DNA from: an uncultured Blautia sp.
Lineage (GTDB): Bacteria; Bacillota; Clostridia; Lachnospirales; Lachnospiraceae
Assembly: GCA_900556555.1 (NCBI GenBank)
Contig: USPF01000060.1
Location: forward strand, 1 to 10,801
DNA: 10,801 nucleotides
Direction of reading: 5' to 3'
Shown here piece after piece: positions 5,603 to 10,801 of this stretch (within the stretch, counting starts at the first letter, position 1; each line of letters starts with the position of its first letter). Under the pieces are notes generated by a model that had not been told where the DNA came from, searched no databases, and was given only the letters and a program-made list of their open reading frames with translations. A program made the position numbers and the translations under genes.

Positions 5603-6967
5603 TTACTCCTGTCTTTCTACAAACCTCTTCTCCTGCTCCTTCACTACTTTAAAGTACATGAAAATCAGCAGTCCTCCTGCCAGAATCCACGCAGCAGGAC
5701 TGGCAAGGCAGGCACCTACAAAGCTGCGTTTCCATCCGGCCACCATAGCCACTGCACCTCTTCCCACAAGCTCTGCCACTCCTGCCATCATAGGCAGGAT
5801 ACCGTAACCCATTCCCTGAATTCCATTTCGGTAAATATTGACAATGGCCAGTGGAATCATGAAGATAAAGGTCCACTTCAGATAAACATCTGCCTGCCCC
5901 ATAATCTGAACCACATTGTCAGATACAAACAGGTTTACCAGATATTTTCCCACGGTCATCATTGGGATTGCCAGAAGCACCCCATAAATGCTGCCCATAA
6001 TGGTCGCACTGCGGAATCCCTGGCGGATTCTCTTAATCTGTCCTGCCCCCATGTTTTGAGCACAATAGGTTGCCATGGTAGTGCCAAGTGCCACATAAGC
6101 CTGTGTTCCAATCTGTTCGATTTTATTTGCCGCAGTATAGGCAGCCACGGACATAGAGCCCAGAAGATTTAAGGAAGACTGTACCATCATGGTTCCAATG
6201 GCAGTAATGGAATACTGCAAAGCCATAGGAAGCCCTACACTAAGCTGCATCTTTGCCAGATAACCTTCTGGCCGGAAATCCTCTTTTTCAAGCTTTAATA
6301 ACGGCACTTTTTTCCAGATATAGAACAGGCAGCCCACACCAGATACCCCCTGTGCAATGACGGTTGCATAAGCCGCTCCTGCTGCACCCATGTCAAAAAC
6401 AATAATCAGGAGCAAATCCAGGCCGATATTTAAACCTGCCGATAAAATCAGAAAATACAGCGGTGTCTTGCTGTCACCCAGTGCCCGCAAAATACTGGAC
6501 AGCAGGTTATAGAGCACGGTGGCAATAATCCCTGCACAAATGATCATAATATAGGTATAGGCATCCTGAAAGATATCCTCTGGTGTATGCATAAAAGTCA
6601 GAAGTGGCTTCATAAACAACATACTGCCTGCCGTCATAACCACCACACTGATTCCGGAAAGCACAGTAGCAGTCCCCACTGTTTTTCTCATCCCCTTCAT
6701 ATCTCCTGCCCCGAATCTCTGAGCTGTCAGCACAGTAAATCCTGCTGTGAGCCCCTGGAGAAAACCAAGAATCAAGAACATGATGGTTCCCACGCTTCCA
6801 ACTGCTGCCAGTGCCTTGGTCCCCACAAATTTTCCTACAATGACCGTATCTGCCATGCTGTAAAACTGCTGAAATAAGTTTCCTATAAAAATGGGAATCG
6901 TAAAGTTTAAAATAATTCTGGCCGGATTCCCTGCGGTCATGTCTGTCTGTATTTGTCTTTTTGCCAC
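5603..6967 (-). CDS. MATE family efflux transporter
   Basis: This is a multidrug and toxic-compound extrusion pump of the DinF/NorM-like group, expected to export cationic drugs or metabolites in exchange for Na+ or H+. At 454 aa with about 12 hydrophobic helices in two similar halves, it matches the family length. The N-terminus 'MTAGNPARIILNFTIPIFIGNLFQQFYSMADTVIVGKFVG' (split: MTAGNPARIILNF, then NLFQQFYSMADTVIVG) is the usual clostridial MATE opening. The start is GTG 6965-6967, seven bases after GAGGG. A longer frame starting with TTG at 7045 is rejected because that codon lies inside the -35 box. Substrate cannot be deduced. It has its own promoter after the dacF-like gene and no obvious terminator before the Panacea module. 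Confidence 0.92.
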   Translation of the reverse strand: MAKRQIQTDMTAGNPARIILNFTIPIFIGNLFQQFYSMADTVIVGKFVGTKALAAVGSVGTIMFLILGFLQGLTAGFTVLTAQRFGAGDMKGMRKTVGTATVLSGISVVVMTAGSMLFMKPLLTFMHTPEDIFQDAYTYIMIICAGIIATVLYNLLSSILRALGDSKTPLYFLILSAGLNIGLDLLLIIVFDMGAAGAAYATVIAQGVSGVGCLFYIWKKVPLLKLEKEDFRPEGYLAKMQLSVGLPMALQYSITAIGTMMVQSSLNLLGSMSVAAYTAANKIEQIGTQAYVALGTTMATYCAQNMGAGQIKRIRQGFRSATIMGSIYGVLLAIPMMTVGKYLVNLFVSDNVVQIMGQADVYLKWTFIFMIPLAIVNIYRNGIQGMGYGILPMMAGVAELVGRGAVAMVAGWKRSFVGACLASPAAWILAGGLLIFMYFKVVKEQEKRFVERQE

Positions 6968-7016
6968 GATGTACCCTCTTTTCTTTCCGCACAATAAAAC
7001 TTTTTTAACGTGGCTT

Positions 7017-7045
7017 ATTATAATCGAAAGAATAACCGGTTTCAA
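7017..7045 (-). promoter_or_regulatory. Near-consensus sigma-A promoter of the MATE gene
   Basis: On the minus strand TTGAAA (7040-7045), a 17-base spacer and a perfect TATAAT (7017-7022) lie about 50 bases upstream of the GTG start. This is the best promoter in the window and implies a leader of about 40 nucleotides. No repressor palindrome is obvious around it. Confidence 0.8.
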
Positions 7046-7070
7046 TCCCTTTTTTCTCAGTTTTTTATTC

Positions 7071-8261
7071 TTATGCAGTCTGGTGCCCGCCCAGGAATTT
7101 TTTCCAGATTTTCTCTACATAATCACCATATCCTGCCTTCCTGACTCCTTCTAAAAAGACAATCTTGACGCTTCCGATTTTCTTTCCGTCCAGATAATAT
7201 TCTGCCTCTCCAGCCTGCTCTCCCTTCTTCACCGGTGCATGGATTTTACTTTTCCACTTCAGTTTTTTCTCAATATTATCCAGGTTTGCCCCCTGGGTAT
7301 CCAGATAATGAAATTCCCCTTCATAACAGCAGGATAATTTTTCCTTTACTCCGCCCTCCACCGGCACTTTTTTCAATTTTTCCTTATTTTCATCTACATA
7401 CATCTTACAGGTTCCAAACCCAAGGTTCAGCATTGCTGCGGCATCTTTAAACCGTACTTTGTAATCCGGTGCAGTCATCACCACACTGATTAGAGTAATG
7501 CCGTCCCGCACTGCCACGGTGGATACACAGTATTTTGCCACGCTGGTGCTTCCGGTCTTCAGTCCCACACATCCATCATAGCTGCGGATTAGTTTATTGG
7601 TATTGGTCAGTCCGAATTCGCTGGTACCTTTTGGGGTAACATGGGTGATGGTGTCCATCCAGACAGAAGAATAATCCAGGATTTTCGGATACCGGGTCAC
7701 CAGTTCCCTGGACATGATTGCCACATCATGAGCACTGGTATAATGATTGTCAGATTCCGTCAGCCCGCAGCAGTCCTCGAAATTCGTATTTTCCATCCCA
7801 AGGCTTTTGGCTCTCTCATTCATCCGGGCGACAAACTCTCCTTCGCTTCCTGCAATATGTTCTGCCATAGCCACGCTGGCATCATTTCCTGATGCGATGA
7901 CAATGCATTTAATCATGGTCTCAACGGTCTGCTTCTCTCCTTCTTCCAGAAACACCTGGGAACCGCCCATGGACTTGGCATATGCACTGGTGATCACCTC
8001 ATCCTCCATATGTATATTTCCTTTTTCCAGCTCATCAAAAATCAGGATCAATGTCATGATTTTTGTGATACTGGCCGGCTTCACCCTGTTATCCATATCT
8101 TTTTCATAAATAATAGTTCCTGTGGAAGCCTCCATTAAAACTCCGTGGGGAGCTGTGATCAAATCCTCTCCTTCTGCCCGGACTGTCACTGCTCCGGCAT
8201 TCAGCAAGAAAACTCCTGCCAGTATCCATACAAGACAGACTGCCCAAATTTTTTTCTTCAT
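7071..8261 (-). CDS. dacF: D-alanyl-D-alanine carboxypeptidase, S11 family (DacF-like)
   Basis: This exported DD-carboxypeptidase of 396 aa trims peptidoglycan pentapeptides. Residues 1-29 form a signal peptide (MKKKIW, hydrophobic core, VRA cleavage). The active-site motifs are SITK (64-67, nucleophile Ser64), SGN (124-126) and KTG (235-237), followed by ST. After the transpeptidase domain comes the PBP5 C-terminal beta domain (about 295-375), and the last 20 residues (GYGDYVEKIWKKFLGG) can form an amphipathic helix of the kind that attaches PBP5 enzymes to the outer membrane surface. The ATG at 8259-8261 follows GGAG by eight bases. The gene stands between two other units with its own possible promoter at 8292-8320. 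The symbol dacF reflects the closest family; sporulation-specific use is not shown by sequence. Confidence 0.92.
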   Translation of the reverse strand: MKKKIWAVCLVWILAGVFLLNAGAVTVRAEGEDLITAPHGVLMEASTGTIIYEKDMDNRVKPASITKIMTLILIFDELEKGNIHMEDEVITSAYAKSMGGSQVFLEEGEKQTVETMIKCIVIASGNDASVAMAEHIAGSEGEFVARMNERAKSLGMENTNFEDCCGLTESDNHYTSAHDVAIMSRELVTRYPKILDYSSVWMDTITHVTPKGTSEFGLTNTNKLIRSYDGCVGLKTGSTSVAKYCVSTVAVRDGITLISVVMTAPDYKVRFKDAAAMLNLGFGTCKMYVDENKEKLKKVPVEGGVKEKLSCCYEGEFHYLDTQGANLDNIEKKLKWKSKIHAPVKKGEQAGEAEYYLDGKKIGSVKIVFLEGVRKAGYGDYVEKIWKKFLGGHQTA

Positions 8262-8291
8262 GCTTCACACTCCAAAAACTGCTCTTATGGT

Positions 8292-8320
8292 ATTGTAAGC
8301 ATTCCCAAAAAGAATTAGAA
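8292..8320 (-). promoter_or_regulatory. Weak candidate promoter of the dacF-like gene
   Basis: On the minus strand TTCTAA (8315-8320) and TACAAT (8292-8297) are spaced by 17 bases, about 30 bases before the start codon. The -10 is good and the -35 poor. It overlaps the left arm of a long inverted repeat (8307-8341). Confidence 0.35.
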
Positions 8321-8455
8321 CGTGAAAAAGTGTTTTCAGGGCATTTTTGCTGCAAAGGCAAAGAAAAAAGACCACCGGATATCTCTCTGCATCCTTTGCA
8401 GATGATATCCGGCAGTCCCGGCAACCCTTAAAACACTTTCCGAATTCTTTTTTTG
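8307..8455. repeat. Imperfect long inverted repeat flanking a terminator
   Basis: The left arm on the plus strand has AAAAAGAATT (8307-8316), ten bases, AAAGTGTTTT (8327-8336) and AGGG (8338-8341). The right arm, read on the minus strand, has AAAAAGAATT, three bases, AAAGTGTTTT (8439-8430) and AGGG (8428-8425) in the same order. The right arm is the last codons of the 8428-9012 gene. The arms enclose about 83 bp containing the terminator hairpin. Confidence 0.6.
8361..8412 (-). terminator. Strong terminator of the cls / membrane-protein unit
   Basis: CCGGATATC (8375-8383) pairs perfectly with GATATCCGG (8404-8412). An inner CTGCA/TGCAG stem (8387-8391 with 8397-8401) continues it, giving a tall hairpin. 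On the minus strand a TTTTTT tract lies at 8364-8369, a few bases after the stem. It starts 16 bases after the stop of the 8428-9012 gene. Confidence 0.85.
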
Positions 8456-9012
8456 ATGGAGTCCAGTGCATCTGGAAGGCTGTCTTTCTTCTGTTCATAC
8501 AATGCATAACCAAAATCCACAGCAAAAACCAGAAGCAAAATGCTGCTCATCCAGATACCTGTACTGTAGGAATATTTGCTCACAATAAACTCTACCCCTT
8601 TGTGCAGGAATAAGAACAGCCCAAGTGTATAAAATCCCCATGCAATGGTACTTTCCAGGCACAGGATTCCCTTGTAATTAAAAGGCTTATCGGAATAATC
8701 CCACCATACTTCCCCGAAGATGCAAATCATCAGCTTTGCTGTGGCAAACTCCAGCAAGGTGGGAATCAGGCATCCCATAAAATACAGCAGATAGATATTA
8801 TGGCACACCGGCTGTAAAAGAAAATACACCGTCAATGCTCCAACACCATAAATTGGGCACATAGGTCCCCGCATGAACCCGCGGTTCGTCAGCTTCTTGT
8901 TACAGATTGACATATAAATCGATTCTACCAGCCATCCAAGCATACTGTATATCAAAAACCACTGAATAATGTGGTACAAATCTGTACCTAAGATTCCTCT
9001 TGTCCAAAACAT
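8428..9012 (-). CDS. PF06541-type (DUF1113) multi-pass membrane protein, putative ABC-transporter permease family
   Basis: A 194-aa integral membrane protein with about five hydrophobic segments. The family signature is clear near the N-terminus: WFLIYSMLGWLVESIY (about 18-33), then NRGFMRGPMCPIYGVGAL (about 43-60). Members are annotated as putative ABC-transporter type IV permeases, but no ATPase is present here and the activity of the family is not established. The start is taken as ATG 9010-9012, seven bases after AGGAG; an ATG six bases upstream is too close to the RBS, and a longer frame reaching 9177 only overlaps cls in another frame. The C-terminal tail is basic (SIKKRIRKVF). It follows cls by 20 bases and shares its terminator, so a role in membrane or envelope lipid handling is possible. 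Confidence 0.85.
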   Translation of the reverse strand: MFWTRGILGTDLYHIIQWFLIYSMLGWLVESIYMSICNKKLTNRGFMRGPMCPIYGVGALTVYFLLQPVCHNIYLLYFMGCLIPTLLEFATAKLMICIFGEVWWDYSDKPFNYKGILCLESTIAWGFYTLGLFLFLHKGVEFIVSKYSYSTGIWMSSILLLVFAVDFGYALYEQKKDSLPDALDSIKKRIRKVF

Positions 9013-9032
9013 TAGCATTCTCCTTCTACTTC

Positions 9033-10568
9033 TTACAGCATAGGTGCAAACAACCTGAGAATACTCTGCATTCCCCTGCGGAAGATATTCTGCCTGCGGC
9101 ACATATCCAGAGTGATTTCCCTGGAATCCCCGAAAGTGTCCGTCATATCTTCTTTCACCTGTCCGACTGCCTGGCATTTATACATCCAGGTAGCACATTC
9201 AAAATGGAGATACAGGCTTCTGTAATCCAGATTGATGGTTCCTACAACTGCAATTTCATCATCACATACAAAGTTTTTCGCATGAATGAAGCCCGGGGTG
9301 TATTCAAAAATCCTTACCCCTGCTTCCAGAAGCTGCTGATAGTAAGACTGGGTGAGCAAGAACACCAGCTTCTTATCCGGAATACCCGGTGTAATGATCC
9401 GCACATCCACGCCTTTTTTCGATGCCAGGCACAGTGCGGTCATCATTTCATTGTCAATGATCAGGTACGGTGTTGCTATATACACATACCGTTTTGCCTG
9501 ATTGATAATATTCAGGTAAACATTTTCTCCCACGACCTCATCATCCAATGGGGAATCCCCGTATGGCTGGACAAATCCGTCATTTTCAAATTCTTCCTGA
9601 TGAAAAATATAGGGTCCGTAAGCAGGCAGATGAGTCTTGGTTCTGGTGATCACAGTCCACATCTGTAAAAACATGACCGTAAGATTCCATACCCCTTCTC
9701 CGTGAAGGCGGACTCCCGTGTCTTTCCAGTGGCCAAACCGCATCTGCTCGTTGATATATTCATCTGCCAGATTGATTCCCCCATTGTATCCCGTATGCCC
9801 GTCAATGATCAGAATCTTTCTGTGGTCACGGTTGTTGAGGACAATATTTAAAATAGGCCTGACAGGGTTAAAGGCTGCACATTTAATCCCTTTTGCCTGA
9901 AGGCGTTTGTAGTATCTTGGCGGAAGGGTATTGACACATCCCACATCATCATAGATGAGCCTGACATCCACGCCCTGGCTTGCCTTTTCTTCCAGCACAT
10001 CCAAGATAGCGCCCCACATACGGCCTTCATGAATAATAAAATATTCCAGAAAGATAAAATGTTCTGCCTTTTTCAAATCTTCCAGCATATCAATGAACAT
10101 GTCATCTCCTACCCCGTAATATTGGGTAGTGGTATTTCTGTGTACCGGAAACCCTGCATAATCACGGATATAGGCAGATTGATTAGAAACGCCTTCATTT
10201 TCTTCTTTCAGTGCCTTTCTGGTCTCTTTTGTCTCTTTGAAGAAATTAGAGATTTCTTTTACTACTTTTTCGGACTCCTGAGTCATCTTTTTCGCAACCC
10301 TGGACTGTCCCAACAGCAGATAAATCATAACACCAAAAACAGGAAAGGCAAGAATCAAAATTGTCCACGCAAGCTTATAGGATGGATTGATTCTTTTATT
10401 TACAACCCAGAGAACCATAATGACACTAAGGGCATTCAGGACTGTCAGCACATGTCCGGAAAAAGCTCCAAGCCCCCAGAGCATGGCGAAAATCCATATC
10501 AGCTGCAGCAATACCGCTGCAATGGTGACAAACAGTCTACTGGATATTAATTCAATAATTTTTTTCAT
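9033..10568 (-). CDS. cls: Cardiolipin synthase (phospholipase D family)
   Basis: This enzyme condenses two phosphatidylglycerols into cardiolipin and glycerol at the cytoplasmic membrane. The 511-aa length is normal for Firmicutes Cls. Residues 10-32 and 41-85 give the N-terminal hydrophobic segments of the PLDc_N region (NPSYKLAWTILILAFPVFG). The two catalytic HKD motifs are complete: H249-R-K251...D256 (HRKILIIDG) and H429-A-K431...D436 (HAKNFVCDDE), the second followed by GTINLDYRSL. The C-terminus ends with a short hydrophobic or amphipathic piece. The RBS is weak: only AAGG about 14 bases upstream of ATG 10566-10568, with no better start visible. The rpsU terminator lies just upstream, so expression may depend on read-through or a promoter I could not find. 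The PF06541 gene follows at 20 bases. Confidence 0.94.
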   Translation of the reverse strand: MKKIIELISSRLFVTIAAVLLQLIWIFAMLWGLGAFSGHVLTVLNALSVIMVLWVVNKRINPSYKLAWTILILAFPVFGVMIYLLLGQSRVAKKMTQESEKVVKEISNFFKETKETRKALKEENEGVSNQSAYIRDYAGFPVHRNTTTQYYGVGDDMFIDMLEDLKKAEHFIFLEYFIIHEGRMWGAILDVLEEKASQGVDVRLIYDDVGCVNTLPPRYYKRLQAKGIKCAAFNPVRPILNIVLNNRDHRKILIIDGHTGYNGGINLADEYINEQMRFGHWKDTGVRLHGEGVWNLTVMFLQMWTVITRTKTHLPAYGPYIFHQEEFENDGFVQPYGDSPLDDEVVGENVYLNIINQAKRYVYIATPYLIIDNEMMTALCLASKKGVDVRIITPGIPDKKLVFLLTQSYYQQLLEAGVRIFEYTPGFIHAKNFVCDDEIAVVGTINLDYRSLYLHFECATWMYKCQAVGQVKEDMTDTFGDSREITLDMCRRQNIFRRGMQSILRLFAPML

Positions 10569-10588
10569 ATTTTCGTTTCATACCTTGT

Positions 10589-10616
10589 AAAAAAGCCTCT
10601 GGTATTGTCCAGAGGC
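10589..10616 (-). terminator. Terminator of rpsU
   Basis: GCCTCTGG (10595-10602) pairs perfectly with CCAGAGGC (10609-10616) around a six-base loop. On the minus strand it is followed by six T residues (10589-10594). It lies 12 bases after the rpsU stop and 20 bases before the cls start codon. Confidence 0.88.
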
Positions 10617-10628
10617 CTTTACTGCACA

Positions 10629-10801
10629 TTAATTATATTTACGTTTTCTAGCTGCTTCAGATTTTTTCTTACGACGAACGCTTGGTTTTTCGTAATGCTC
10701 TCTTTTACGGATTTCCTGCTGAATACCTGCTTTTGCACAGCTACGCTTGAAACGACGCAAAGCCCTATCTAAAGTCTCGTTTTCTTTTACGATTACATTT
10801 G
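10629..10801 (-). CDS. rpsU: 30S ribosomal protein S21 (5' end cut by window edge)
   Basis: S21 is a small basic protein of the 30S subunit platform, near the 3' end of 16S rRNA. The frame on the minus strand runs from the window edge to TAA 10629-10631 and reads [20 protein letters not shown], then [20 protein letters not shown], then [16 protein letters not shown]. The partial codon at the edge ends in CA, consistent with Ser2 of the usual MSNVIV start, so only Met1 and part of Ser2 are missing and the full protein would be 58 aa. The C-terminal lysine/arginine-rich tail is typical of Firmicutes S21. It has its own terminator before cls. Confidence 0.97.
   Translation of the reverse strand, partial: NVIVKENETLDRALRRFKRSCAKAGIQQEIRKREHYEKPSVRRKKKSEAARKRKYN

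Noticed and set aside
6507..6992. 161-codon minus-strand frame inside the MATE gene
   Set aside because: It is an out-of-frame reading of the pump, rich in Cys, His and Arg with no membrane segments or domain.
6968..7045. 26-residue N-terminal extension of the MATE pump
   Set aside because: Its start codon would be TTG inside the -35 box of a near-consensus promoter, upstream of the predicted transcript; the GTG at 6967 has a proper RBS and matches the family N-terminus.
9013..9177. 55-residue N-terminal extension of the PF06541 protein
   Set aside because: It lies in another frame of the cls 3' end, is not hydrophobic or family-like, and the ATG at 9012 has AGGAG at seven bases.
9000..9668. 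222-codon plus-strand open frame
   Set aside because: It is antisense to cls, which has complete HKD motifs; no RBS and no recognisable domain.
1..10801. tRNA or rRNA genes, insertion sequences, integrases, riboswitches
   Set aside because: No cloverleaf or rRNA-like segments, transposase or integrase motifs, or recognisable riboswitch cores were seen on either strand.

Overview
The window looks like chromosomal DNA of a Gram-positive, low-to-moderate GC Clostridia, most likely a Lachnospiraceae (Blautia/Dorea/Roseburia-like) genome. This rests on the ScpA/ScpB and ribosomal S21 sequences, two clostridial-type S11 carboxypeptidases, AGGAGG-type ribosome binding sites and T-tracted terminators. 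Almost every gene is on the minus strand, so transcription runs from high to low coordinates.

Layout from the right edge (transcription order). rpsU (S21), lacking only its first codons, ends in a clear terminator. A cardiolipin synthase gene and a PF06541-type membrane protein gene follow as a two-gene unit ending in a strong hairpin terminator. A secreted D-Ala-D-Ala carboxypeptidase (dacF-like) and a MATE efflux pump come next; the pump has a near-consensus promoter. Then come two overlapping genes: a Panacea-domain (SocA/DUF4065-like) protein and a 155-aa partner, a probable toxin-antitoxin module with its own promoter and terminator. A calcineurin-like phosphoesterase follows.

Positions 3271-3745 are non-coding and hold the most unusual structure here: six degenerate tandem units of 52-53 bp (3389-3702). 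Most carry an inverted CCTA...TAGG pair about two helical turns apart. Beyond this lie scpA-scpB (condensin accessory subunits), a terminator, and a second, divergent S11 carboxypeptidase. A 56-aa plus-strand gene (381-551) converges on that carboxypeptidase.

At the left edge (1-273) the N-terminal third of an arginase-like gene runs out of frame into the interior of what reads as an ABC-transporter substrate-binding protein. This points to a deletion across a short shared sequence, or to an assembly join.

Most of the window is housekeeping: cell-wall trimming, chromosome segregation, lipid synthesis, ribosome, efflux. The accessory or unexplained parts are the tandem array, the Panacea module, the broken fusion at the left edge, and a long inverted repeat around the terminator at 8307-8455.
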